This document shows positions 3,495 through 9,640 of a stretch of 9,640 bases of DNA, piece by piece. Within the stretch, counting starts at the first letter, position 1. Each line of letters begins with the position of its first letter. This stretch comes from a bacterium (lineage in GTDB: Bacteria; Patescibacteriota; Minisyncoccia; UBA6257; 1-14-0-10-44-23). The stretch spans positions 1-9,640 of the forward strand of contig JAUYME010000001.1 in NCBI GenBank assembly GCA_030699515.1, in the 5' to 3' direction. A program made the position numbers and the translations under genes. A model generated the notes under the pieces. The model did no database searches and was not told the origin of the DNA. It saw nothing but the letters and a program-made list of their open reading frames with translations.

Positions 3495-4694
3495 CTATTT
3501 CGTAATCTTAGTAACAACTCCTGCTCCGACTGTTTTACCACCTTCACGAATAGCAAATCTTTGCTTTTCTTCCAGTGCTACCGGGTTGATAAGCTTAACG
3601 TTTAGCTTAATGGTGTCGCCTGGCATAACCATTTCTGTTCCTTCCGGAAGAATTACTTCTCCGGTAATGTCGGTAGTTCTAATGTAGAACTGAGGCTTGT
3701 ATCCTTTAAAGAATGGGGTGTGGCGGCCGCCTTCTTCTTTTGAAAGAACGTAGATTTCGCATTCAAAGTCTGTGTGAGGAGTTACAGTTCCTGGAATTGC
3801 AAGCACCTGACCTCTTTCAACGTCTTCTTTCTTAAGACCTCTTAGAAGAAGTCCAACGTTATCTCCCGCCTGTCCGCTGTCTAGAAGTTTGTTAAACATC
3901 TCAACTCCGGTAATAACCGTCTTTTGAGTGTCGCGGATTCCAACAATTTCTACCTCGTCGTTTACGTTGATTTTTCCTCTTTCAATTCTTCCGGTTACAA
4001 CCGTTCCGCGTCCTTCAATTGAGAAGATATCTTCAACAGGCATTAGGAATGGCTTGTCGGTTTCACGAACCGGGTCCGGAACGAAGCTGTCCAGGGCGGC
4101 AATCAGCTCAATAATTGGCTTTGCGGCTTCATCGTCCGGGCTAGCAGCTTCAAGAGCCTTGAGAGCAGATCCTTTGATGATTGGAGTGTCGTCTCCGGGA
4201 TATTCGTATTTTGTAAGAAGTTCTCTAACTTCCGCTTCAACCAGATCAATGAGCTCCGGGTCGTCCACTTGGTCAATCTTGTTTAGGAAGACAACAATAG
4301 AAGGAACTCCAACTTGGCGAGCAAGAAGGATATGCTCTCGAGTTTGAGGCATAGGACCGTCTGCTGCTGAAATAACCAGCACTGCTCCGTCCATTTGGGC
4401 AGCACCGGTAATCATGTTCTTAATGTAGTCGGCGTGGCCTGGAGCATCAATGTGAGCGTAGTGACGCTTTTCGCTCTCGTACTCTTGGTGAGAAAGGGCA
4501 ATGGTAATACCACGAGCCTTTTCTTCCGGCGCACCGTCAATTTCGTCCACCTTCTTTTCTACCTTTGCCAAACCCTTCATGTGAAGAATGTGCAAAATAG
4601 CAGCGGTAAGGGTGGTCTTACCGTGGTCAACGTGACCAATTGTTCCAACGTTTACGTGCGGCTTGGAACGTTCAAATTTCTCTTTTTCTGCCAT
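3495..4694 (-). CDS. tuf: translation elongation factor Tu
   Basis: EF-Tu is the GTPase that delivers aminoacyl-tRNA to the ribosome. The 399-residue protein has G1 GHVDHGKT (20-27), switch I with ARGITIALSHQEYE (60-73), G3 DAPGHADY (83-90, catalytic His87), G4 NKID (138-141) and SAL (G5, around 176), followed by complete beta-barrel domains II and III ending RFAIREGGKTVGAGVVTKITK. Two positions differ from the usual bacterial form: DAPGH instead of DCPGH, and GITIALS instead of GITINTS. It lies 97 nt after fusA. A TTGACA motif in that gap suggests its own promoter in addition to operon transcription, as expected for a protein needed in excess. It has no Shine-Dalgarno and ends TAG. Confidence 0.98.
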   Translation of the reverse strand: MAEKEKFERSKPHVNVGTIGHVDHGKTTLTAAILHILHMKGLAKVEKKVDEIDGAPEEKARGITIALSHQEYESEKRHYAHIDAPGHADYIKNMITGAAQMDGAVLVISAADGPMPQTREHILLARQVGVPSIVVFLNKIDQVDDPELIDLVEAEVRELLTKYEYPGDDTPIIKGSALKALEAASPDDEAAKPIIELIAALDSFVPDPVRETDKPFLMPVEDIFSIEGRGTVVTGRIERGKINVNDEVEIVGIRDTQKTVITGVEMFNKLLDSGQAGDNVGLLLRGLKKEDVERGQVLAIPGTVTPHTDFECEIYVLSKEEGGRHTPFFKGYKPQFYIRTTDITGEVILPEGTEMVMPGDTIKLNVKLINPVALEEKQRFAIREGGKTVGAGVVTKITK

Positions 4695-4754
4695 ACTTTT
4701 GTTTTTTAATTTCTTACTAAATTTTATTACTAATTTATTTGAAATGTAGAACTA

Positions 4755-4782
4755 ATCCTACACTTTTAACTTGAATTGTCAA
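4755..4782 (-). promoter_or_regulatory. probable internal promoter for tuf-rpsJ
   Basis: TTGACA (4777-4782) is followed by 16 nt and TAGGAT (4755-4760, 4/6), placed 10 nt after the fusA stop. The leader to the tuf ATG would be about 55 nt. Confidence 0.5.
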
Positions 4783-4791
4783 TGAATTTTC

Positions 4792-6909
4792 CTATCTCTT
4801 TCTGCCCTCTGCTACCTCAGCAGCAACATTTGCTGGGGCCTCCTCGTATGCATGGAATTCCATGCTAAAGTTTCCTCGACCTTGCGACATTGACCTTAGC
4901 TTTGTTGCATATCCGAACATTTCAGATAAAGGTACGAAAGCGTCAATGACTTTTACAAGCGGACGATCTTCCATTCCATCAATTCGTCCACGTCTACTGT
5001 TGATATCTCCGGTTACATCTCCCATGAAAGCTTCCGGAACAATGATTTGAACTTTCATTATAGGCTCTAGCAATACGGGGCGAGCTAGCTTTGCAGCTTC
5101 CTTAAAGGCCATAGATGCCGCCATTTTAAATGCAGCTTCGCTAGAGTCTACTTCGTGATAGCTGCCATCGTAAAGGGTTACCTTAATATCTACTACTTCG
5201 TAGCCGGCAAGAACACCGCGAGTAGAGGCTTCTCTAAGCCCTTTTTCAATTGGTGCTATGTATTCTTGAGGAATATTTCCTCCTTTAACTTCGTTTACAA
5301 ACTCAAAGCCTCCACCCGGTTCAAGCGGTTCCATTCTGATTTTTACGTGACCGTACTGGCCGCGTCCACCGGACTGCTTGATGTATTTGTGCTCAACGTC
5401 TGCATTGCCTCTAATGGTTTCTCGGTAAGAAACTTGCGGCCGGCCAACGTTGGCCATTACGTTAAACTCTCGTTTTAATCTATCTACAATAATTTCAAGA
5501 TGCAGCTCTCCCATTCCAGCGATAAGAGTTTCTCCGGTTTCGGGGTCGCCCTTAACTTTAAAGGTTGGGTCTTCTTCTGCAAGTTTCTTTAGCGCCATAC
5601 CAAGTCGTTCCTGATCGCCTTTTGAGTTTGGCTCAATTCTAATACTTATAACTGGCTCTGGAACAGTAATTCCTGCAAGAATAATTGGATTATTCTCATC
5701 GCAAAGAGTGTCGCCTGTAGTGGTACTTTTCATTCCAACAAGTGCACCAATGTCTCCGGCAGGCATTTCCTCTACCTCTTCTCTGTCGTTGGCGTGCATT
5801 CGCAGAATTCGGCCTACTCTCTCTTTTTCTCCTTTAGTAGAGTTATAGATGTAGCTGCCCTTCTTTAATACTCCAGAGTAAACACGGAAGAAAGTAAGGG
5901 AACCAACAAATGGATCGTTGGCAACCTTAAAAGCAAGAGATGAGAATGGTTCCTCGTCACTTGGCTTTCGCTGAGCTTCTTCTCCAGTTCTTGGGTCCTC
6001 TCCCTTAACTGGCAAAATGTCTGTTGGGGCAGGAAGATAATCTACAACTGCGTCTAGAAGAATTTGAACTCCCTTGTTTTTTAAGGCACTTCCTGTGAAA
6101 ACTGGGATAATTTCGTTTGCCAAGGTTCCTTTTCTAAGAGCGGCCTTAAGATCTTCTAGCGAGATTTCTTTCCCTTCTAGGTAGCTTTCCATCAGCTTCT
6201 CATCTTGCTCAACAATTTTTTCTACTAGTACGGCTCTTTGCTTTTCAGCTTCTGCTTGAAGTTCCGGCGGAATATCCAAAATACTTACGTCTTCTCCTTT
6301 GTCTCCCTCCCAAATGCGAGCTTTCATTGTTAGAAGATCTACAACACCCTTAAAGTTGCTTTCTGCGCCAATTGGAATTTGCATCGCAACAGCATTTGGG
6401 TTTAGGCGTTCCTTTATAGACTTAAGGCTGTTTTCAAAACTTGCTCCGGTTCTATCCAGCTTGTTAATAAAACAAATGCGCGGCACTTTGTATTCGTCTG
6501 CGTAGTGCCAGTTTGTCTCGCTTTGAGGCTCTACCCCGCTTACTCCGTCAAAAACTGCAACACCTCCATCAAGAACCCTAAGACTTCGTTTTACCTCTAC
6601 GGTAAAGTCAATGTGGCCGGGGGTATCAATAATGTTAATTCTGTTTTTGTTTTCTGGCTTTTTCCTTTCTTCCTCTCCTAGGTAGGTCGGAGACCAAAAA
6701 CAGGTGGTAGCCGCAGATGTGATGGTAATACCACGCTCTCTTTCTTGCTCCATCCAGTCCATAATAGTGTCACCTTCGTGTACTTCTCCAATTTTGTGAG
6801 ACATGCCGGTATAGAAAAGGATGCGCTCGGTTACGGTTGTTTTACCAGCGTCAATGTGGGCAAAAATGCCAATGTTTCTTGTTCTTTCAAGGGGATACTC
6901 TCTGGGCAT
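4792..6909 (-). CDS. fusA: translation elongation factor G
   Basis: EF-G is the translocation and recycling GTPase. At 705 residues it is full length (704 in E. coli). G1 is AHIDAGKT (17-24), switch I ERERGITITSA (56-66), G3 DTPGH (95-99) and G4 NKLD (149-152). Domain II lies around 320-410. Domain III contains GMGELHLEI (465-473). Domain IV contains SGGRGQYGHV (513-522) and the tip loop YDGSYHEVDSSE (580-591), whose His585 corresponds to the translocation-critical His583 of E. coli. Domain V contains MGDVTGDINSRRG (629-641). A short Lys/Glu-rich stretch (78-89) makes the loop before G3 slightly longer than in E. coli. It follows rpsG by 67 nt of very AT-rich spacer with no Shine-Dalgarno. 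Confidence 0.98.
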   Translation of the reverse strand: MPREYPLERTRNIGIFAHIDAGKTTVTERILFYTGMSHKIGEVHEGDTIMDWMEQERERGITITSAATTCFWSPTYLGEEERKKPENKNRINIIDTPGHIDFTVEVKRSLRVLDGGVAVFDGVSGVEPQSETNWHYADEYKVPRICFINKLDRTGASFENSLKSIKERLNPNAVAMQIPIGAESNFKGVVDLLTMKARIWEGDKGEDVSILDIPPELQAEAEKQRAVLVEKIVEQDEKLMESYLEGKEISLEDLKAALRKGTLANEIIPVFTGSALKNKGVQILLDAVVDYLPAPTDILPVKGEDPRTGEEAQRKPSDEEPFSSLAFKVANDPFVGSLTFFRVYSGVLKKGSYIYNSTKGEKERVGRILRMHANDREEVEEMPAGDIGALVGMKSTTTGDTLCDENNPIILAGITVPEPVISIRIEPNSKGDQERLGMALKKLAEEDPTFKVKGDPETGETLIAGMGELHLEIIVDRLKREFNVMANVGRPQVSYRETIRGNADVEHKYIKQSGGRGQYGHVKIRMEPLEPGGGFEFVNEVKGGNIPQEYIAPIEKGLREASTRGVLAGYEVVDIKVTLYDGSYHEVDSSEAAFKMAASMAFKEAAKLARPVLLEPIMKVQIIVPEAFMGDVTGDINSRRGRIDGMEDRPLVKVIDAFVPLSEMFGYATKLRSMSQGRGNFSMEFHAYEEAPANVAAEVAEGRKR

Positions 6910-6976
6910 GCCTAATTTTTAATTTCAAATTTTAAATTTTTAAACATAAAAGGAGGACATCTGAAATAGGGATGGT

Positions 6977-7456
6977 TTAGCGGCGACGAGCTCTTGCAAA
7001 GTGAGCAAAAGCTCTGTTGGCTTCGGCCATTTTGTGAACGTCTTCTTTCTTCTTTATGGCTGCACCCTCTCCTTTTGAAGCTTGAATAAATTCTTGTGCA
7101 AGGCGCACTGACATTGGCTTTCCAGAGCTTGAATTTGCGGCTCCAATTATCCAGCGAACAGCAAGCATAAACTTTCTTTCAGGGCGAACTTCAATTGGCA
7201 CCTGATAATTAGCTCCACCAACACGTTTTCGTGAAACTTCTACGGTTGGAGTAACGTTGTCTAAAGCTTTATTAAAAACATCCAAGGCCTTTTCTTTGGT
7301 TTCTTTCTCAACAATATCCAAGGCGTCGTAAAGAACTCTTTCCGCAACGGTTTTTTTGCCATCTTGCATTAAAACGTTAATAAAGCGCGTAACTTCTACG
7401 CTGTCGTACTTGATGTCTCCTAGGAAATTTCTTTTATAGTTTCGTTTTCTTCTCAT
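6977..7456 (-). CDS. rpsG: 30S ribosomal protein S7
   Basis: The 159-residue S7 (about 156 in most bacteria) is the primary assembly protein of the 30S head and binds the 3' domain of 16S rRNA. Diagnostic stretches are FINVLMQDGKKTVAERVLYDAL (25-46), PTVEVSRKRVGGANYQVPIEV (70-90) and KKEDVHKMAEANRAFAHFARARRR at the end. The basic C-terminal tail is typical of the long bacterial form. It comes 123 nt after rpsL, and that spacer holds three ATTCG repeats. Its ATG has no Shine-Dalgarno. It ends TAA. Confidence 0.97.
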   Translation of the reverse strand: MRRKRNYKRNFLGDIKYDSVEVTRFINVLMQDGKKTVAERVLYDALDIVEKETKEKALDVFNKALDNVTPTVEVSRKRVGGANYQVPIEVRPERKFMLAVRWIIGAANSSSGKPMSVRLAQEFIQASKGEGAAIKKKEDVHKMAEANRAFAHFARARRR

Positions 7457-7579
7457 TTTTTATGATACTAATCAACAAATTTTATGCGAATGATACGAAT
7501 GGCAACGAATAAGATGTTAAAAAAATATTTGTAGTTATTTGTTGCATTTGCATCCATTGGTATATTGGTATCAGGTTTA

Positions 7580-8023
7580 TTATTCTTCTGCTGAGCTTGC
7601 TCCTTTTTTACCGCTAGCACCTTTCTTAGCTCCGTATTTTGATCTTTGTTGTTTTCTTCCTTCAACTCCCGCTGTGTCTAGTACGCCGCGAACAATGTGG
7701 TATCGAACTCCCGGAAGGTCTGCCACTCGCCCACCTCTTAAAAGAACTACAGAGTGCTCCTGAAGATTGTGGCCTTCTCCCGGGATATAGGCGGTAACTT
7801 CCATTCCGTTGGTAAGACGAACTCTGGCTACTTTTCTAATAGCCGAGTTTGGCTTACGGGGAGTGGTAGTGAAAACTTTTGTACAAACTCCGCGCTTAAA
7901 AGGAGCGTTCACTTTTACCGGTCTGTTTTTTAAAGCATTAAAAGTGCGCCTTAAAGCAGGGCCTTGTGCTTTTTTCTTTGATTTTGTTCTTCCTTTTCTT
8001 AGAAGTTGTCTTGTTGTTGGCAT
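7580..8023 (-). CDS. rpsL: 30S ribosomal protein S12 with insert and changed streptomycin-site residues
   Basis: S12 is the decoding-centre protein. At 147 residues it is longer than E. coli S12 (124). After GPAL (21-24) there is an insert of about 15 residues (RRTFNALKNRPVKVN) before APFKRGVCTKV; similar inserts are, from memory, usual in Parcubacteria. A low-complexity tail (GASGKKGASSAEE) follows the conserved RSKYGAKK. The core motifs PNSAIRKVARVRLTNG, GEGHNLQEHSVV and DLPGVRYHIVRG are intact, including Asp102 at the RimO-modified position. The two classical streptomycin-resistance positions differ from E. coli: K43 is Arg56 (TTTPRKPNSA) and K88 is Ala101 (GGRVADLPG). It is the first gene of the str operon. 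A 7-bp hairpin (8026-8042) ends 2 nt before the ATG. Confidence 0.97.
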   Translation of the reverse strand: MPTTRQLLRKGRTKSKKKAQGPALRRTFNALKNRPVKVNAPFKRGVCTKVFTTTPRKPNSAIRKVARVRLTNGMEVTAYIPGEGHNLQEHSVVLLRGGRVADLPGVRYHIVRGVLDTAGVEGRKQQRSKYGAKKGASGKKGASSAEE

Positions 8024-8157
8024 TTGTTTTGCTCTGCAAAACCGCTGATCTACACGCGGATCGTCGAGCTGAGCTCGACTGGCGCTCGGTTACGAGCGGC
8101 CGCGGATATACACGCGGAATATTAATACAAATAAGACATCCGCTAAGTGCGGATGTA
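8024..8157 (-). promoter_or_regulatory. structured leader of the str operon
   Basis: From the predicted start near 8157 to the rpsL ATG there are about 134 nt with four hairpins in order: ACATCCGC / GCGGATGT (8136-8156, 5-nt loop), CGCTCG / CGAGCG (8083-8098), GTCGAGCT / AGCTCGAC (8063-8079) and GTTTTGC / GCAAAAC (8026-8042, 3-nt loop). It also has two copies of the 21-nt GATCCGCGTG repeat. It is GC-rich compared with the other spacers. The last hairpin would hide the start region, consistent with autoregulation, but no known leader family is recognised. Confidence 0.5.
8042..8120 (-). repeat. two copies of the 21-nt GATCCGCGTGYAGAT repeat in the rpsL leader
   Basis: On the minus strand 8042-8062 reads GATCCGCGTGTAGAT then CAGCGG, and 8100-8120 reads ATTCCGCGTGTATAT then CCGCGG. 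They match the copies at 2885-2938 beyond the other end of the operon, in opposite orientation. Confidence 0.65.
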
Positions 8158-8163
8158 AAGGAA

Positions 8164-8192
8164 ATATTAAGTTAAGCGAGCCCTTGTGTCAA
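8164..8192 (-). promoter_or_regulatory. main promoter of the str operon
   Basis: Consensus TTGACA (8187-8192) is followed by a 17-nt spacer and TAATAT (8164-8169, 4/6 to TATAAT). It lies 11 nt past the stop of the M50 protease gene and upstream of rpsL, so the ribosomal operon starts afresh here. Confidence 0.75.
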
Positions 8193-8203
8193 GCGCTTTT
8201 AAG

Positions 8204-8836
8204 CTAAAGGCCAAAGTTTGGGCCGACTAAAAGAGCGTGGCCCCATTGAATTAGCGGGGCAAGAAATCTAATACCAAAGAAAACAATGGAAAGAAGGATG
8301 AAAAATCCATATCTATTGAGGAAATTTTGCATTCCCTGCATGCTTCCGGTGGGTAGAAGAGAGAAAAGAACTTTAGATCCGTCCAGTGGTGGAATTGGAA
8401 TTAGATTAAAGAAGGCCAGAGCCAGGTTGATGATAACAATGTAGTTGAAAAGAATGATTAAAGTACTGCTGATTGGAATAATTCCGGAGGCGCGGATAAT
8501 TAGAGCAAAGATAAGCGCTAAAAGAACATTGCTGGCCGGGCCGGCGGCGGCAATTAATCCCCCGCCGCTCTTTGGGTTTCTTAAATTATAGGGATTGTAG
8601 GGCACCGGTTTTGCCCAGCCAAAAATTGGCCCACCGGCTAACGCAAGAATGAAGGGCAGAATGACTGATCCGAAAGGATCAAGGTGGTTAAAAGGGTTTA
8701 AGTTGAGGCGATTGGCATTGAGCGCTGTTCTATCGCCTAGCTTAAGTGCAACAAGGCCGTGGCTGACTTCGTGAATCATCACAGAAAAAACCAGGACGAT
8801 TATTTGAAATGCGATAATGACTGCTCCGGTTTCCAT
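8204..8836 (-). CDS. M50-family (site-2 protease-like) membrane zinc metalloprotease
   Basis: This 210-residue integral membrane protein has the zinc-binding HEVSH (22-26) within its first membrane segment. LNPFNHLDPFGS (46-57), FGWAKPVP (72-79) and AAGPASN (97-103) follow, and then the third-ligand motif NLIPIPPLDG (144-153, Asp152). About five hydrophobic segments can be seen (around 5-30, 56-72, 98-120, 126-150 and 175-198). This short form without a PDZ domain is the rhomboid-neighbour/YwhC type of M50, common in small genomes. Its substrate is unknown; intramembrane cleavage of an anti-sigma factor or signal peptide remnant is possible. It starts 2 nt after the stop of the corrinoid adenosyltransferase gene, so the two form one transcript. 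It has no Shine-Dalgarno. Confidence 0.93.
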   Translation of the reverse strand: METGAVIIAFQIIVLVFSVMIHEVSHGLVALKLGDRTALNANRLNLNPFNHLDPFGSVILPFILALAGGPIFGWAKPVPYNPYNLRNPKSGGGLIAAAGPASNVLLALIFALIIRASGIIPISSTLIILFNYIVIINLALAFFNLIPIPPLDGSKVLFSLLPTGSMQGMQNFLNRYGFFILLSIVFFGIRFLAPLIQWGHALLVGPNFGL

Positions 8837-8838
8837 AT

Positions 8839-9381
8839 TTAAAATTCTACGTTTTCTATTGCTTTCTTACCTTTATTATACGGGTGCTTGATTTCTTTCA
8901 TTTCTGTAACTAAGTCTGCGCGTTTGATAAATGATTTTGGCGCCCCCCTGCCGGTTAACATTACAATTTTTTCTGCAGGAAGATTCTTTAAAATATCTAA
9001 AACGCTTTTGGTTGTTATTAATTTCAATGATACCGCAACATTAACCTCATCCATAATGATGAAATCCCATTTGTTTGAGCGCAAAGCTTCCTTTATATAT
9101 ACAAGCGCTTTCTTTGCGGCATTTTTATGATCACTGCGCGGAAGTTTGTCGCCTAAAATACCAACAAAGCCAAGACCCATTTTTTTGAGTTTGAACTTGC
9201 CTCGTTTTTTTGCCGAGCTCTTTTTGCTTGTCTGAATATCAATAAAGTCCTCCCCGCTTTTCCAAGGCCCTTTAATAAATTGCACCATTAAAACTCGCTG
9301 GCCTCGGCCAACTGCACGCACTGCCGCACCTATGGCTGCGGTTGTTTTACCTTTTCCGTTTCCTGTGTTGATAACAATCAT
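8839..9381 (-). CDS. ATP:corrinoid adenosyltransferase, BtuR/CobO/CobA family
   Basis: The 180-residue protein has the P-loop GNGKGKTT (7-14) in the family's N-terminal strand, RAVGRGQRVLMVQFIKG (22-38), GE (43-44), IIMDEVN (108-114), and the C-terminal signature TGRGAP (143-148) with ADLVTEMKEIKHPYNKG (155-171). The family transfers an adenosyl group from ATP to reduced corrinoids to make adenosylcobalamin. The middle region (50-75) is unusually Lys/Ser-rich (SKKSSAKKRGKFKLKK). No other cobalamin gene and no B12-dependent enzyme is in the window, and I see no cobalamin riboswitch upstream. It could therefore serve salvage or have been repurposed. It is the first gene of a unit with the M50 protease. 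Upstream repeats rich in TTAGAC obscure its promoter. Confidence 0.85.
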   Translation of the reverse strand: MIVINTGNGKGKTTAAIGAAVRAVGRGQRVLMVQFIKGPWKSGEDFIDIQTSKKSSAKKRGKFKLKKMGLGFVGILGDKLPRSDHKNAAKKALVYIKEALRSNKWDFIIMDEVNVAVSLKLITTKSVLDILKNLPAEKIVMLTGRGAPKSFIKRADLVTEMKEIKHPYNKGKKAIENVEF

Positions 9382-9400
9382 TATTTAGACTATTAGACAG

Positions 9401-9510
9401 TTAGATTTTTAGACTACTAGATAAAGGCAAAGACTTTATGGGCTATTAGATTTTAGACTGTTAGACGATAGATGAAGGCAATTGCTAGATTTTTAGACTA
9501 CTAGGTAAAA
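9401..9510. repeat. degenerate tandem repeat (about 42 nt unit) upstream of the adenosyltransferase gene
   Basis: About 2.5 units start at 9401, 9446 and near 9486. Each begins TTAGATTTTTAGACTACTAG or a variant, followed by an AAAGGCAA-type stretch. The 19-mer TAGATTTTTAGACTACTAG is perfect at 9402-9420 and 9486-9504, with a degenerate copy at 9446-9463. It is AT-rich and non-coding. Confidence 0.7.
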
Positions 9511-9543
9511 CAAGTATAAAACAAAATCCGGAAGGAGAAAAAA

Positions 9544-9640
9544 ATGTCTCTTTCTCCCGGGGGGCCATTTTTGGAAGTCGGACTTCCAAAAATGGTTTTA
9601 AGTAAAAAAATAACCCTTTCGGGTTTTGGTGTTGGGGGTC
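9544..9640 (+). CDS. possible start of a plus-strand gene running off the window
   Basis: ATG at 9544 opens a frame that stays open to the edge (MSLSPGGPFLEVGLPKMVLS, then KKITLSGFGVGG). It is preceded by AAGGAG (9532-9537) with a 6-nt spacer, the only good Shine-Dalgarno in the window. Against it, the frame runs straight through a perfect 31-nt palindrome and a terminator-like hairpin, and the peptide matches no family I know. It may be chance. The next hundred codons would decide. Confidence 0.25.
   Translation, partial: MSLSPGGPFLEVGLPKMVLSKKITLSGFGVGG
9565..9595. repeat. perfect 15-bp inverted repeat
   Basis: CCATTTTTGGAAGTC and its complement GACTTCCAAAAATGG surround one G. It is followed by TTTT on the plus strand and lies between a looser hairpin (GGAGAAA / TTTCTCC, 9534-9557) and the terminator at 9604-9627. 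It probably belongs to a termination region or is a protein-binding palindrome. Confidence 0.75.
9604..9627 (-). terminator. intrinsic terminator for a gene beyond the right edge
   Basis: On the minus strand AACCC-GAAA-GGGTT forms a 5-bp stem with a GAAA tetraloop, followed by A and seven T residues. This suits the end of a minus-strand gene lying to the right of the window. Confidence 0.55.

Noticed and set aside
3928..4347. 139-codon plus-strand frame within tuf
   Set aside because: It is Ser/Arg-rich, antisense to a highly conserved EF-Tu, and has no start signals. It is a shadow frame.
7468..7665. 65-codon minus-strand ORF overlapping the rpsL end and the rpsL-rpsG spacer
   Set aside because: It uses another frame of rpsL and then AT-rich spacer. 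The peptide is Asn/Lys/Ile-rich with no family pattern.
9382..9520. CRISPR-like array or tRNA upstream of the adenosyltransferase gene
   Set aside because: Repeats are AT-rich, degenerate and immediately adjacent without unique spacers. No cloverleaf or T-loop motif is present.
9382..9543. Cobalamin riboswitch before the corrinoid adenosyltransferase
   Set aside because: The region is low-complexity TTAGAC repeats. No B12-box-like conserved sequence is visible.

Overview
The window looks like a piece of a Candidate Phyla Radiation (Patescibacteria, probably Parcubacteria-type) chromosome. This is inferred from several things. The S12 protein carries an internal insert of about 15 residues after its PAL motif, as I recall from Parcubacteria. 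Intergenic DNA is rich in hairpins and AT repeats, and almost no start codon has a Shine-Dalgarno sequence. A small AbrB-type regulator and a YHYH-domain protein sit beside the translation genes. All twelve complete genes use ATG starts and end in TAA (7) or TAG (5), never TGA.

Left part (1-955): the start of a P-loop NTPase runs off the left edge on the minus strand. It may be preceded by a 23-codon ORF. It is divergent from a complete P-loop nucleotide-kinase-like gene at 342-890. The divergent gap holds a perfect 40-bp palindrome and a 12-bp palindrome. A 20-bp-stem terminator at 890-931 separates the kinase from the convergent mazEF genes.

Accessory block (956-2836, all minus strand): a classical mazEF toxin-antitoxin pair with a TTGACA promoter overlapped by a 26-bp inverted-repeat operator. 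Upstream of it is a 57-residue AbrB-like gene behind a tandem and inverted repeat of an 11-bp unit. Next comes a membrane-anchored or secreted YHYH-domain protein. The AbrB-like and YHYH genes each have TATAAT exactly 6 nt before ATG, which suggests leaderless mRNAs.

Translation block (2939-8192, minus strand): the str operon rpsL-rpsG-fusA-tuf-rpsJ. It starts at a TTGACA-17-TAATAT promoter with a hairpin-rich leader of about 135 nt. tuf has its own likely promoter, and the operon ends at a perfect 14-bp-stem terminator just past rpsJ. Downstream of rpsJ lies a second, out-of-frame copy of the S10 C-terminus. A 21-nt repeat occurs twice at each end of the operon. S12 differs from E. coli at both classical streptomycin-resistance positions.

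Right part (8204-9640): a two-gene minus-strand unit of a BtuR/CobO-family ATP:corrinoid adenosyltransferase and an M50 site-2-type membrane metalloprotease, 2 nt apart. Upstream of it are a degenerate tandem repeat and a cluster of hairpins, including a minus-strand intrinsic terminator for a gene off the right edge. I saw no tRNA, rRNA, CRISPR array, IS element or recognised riboswitch.
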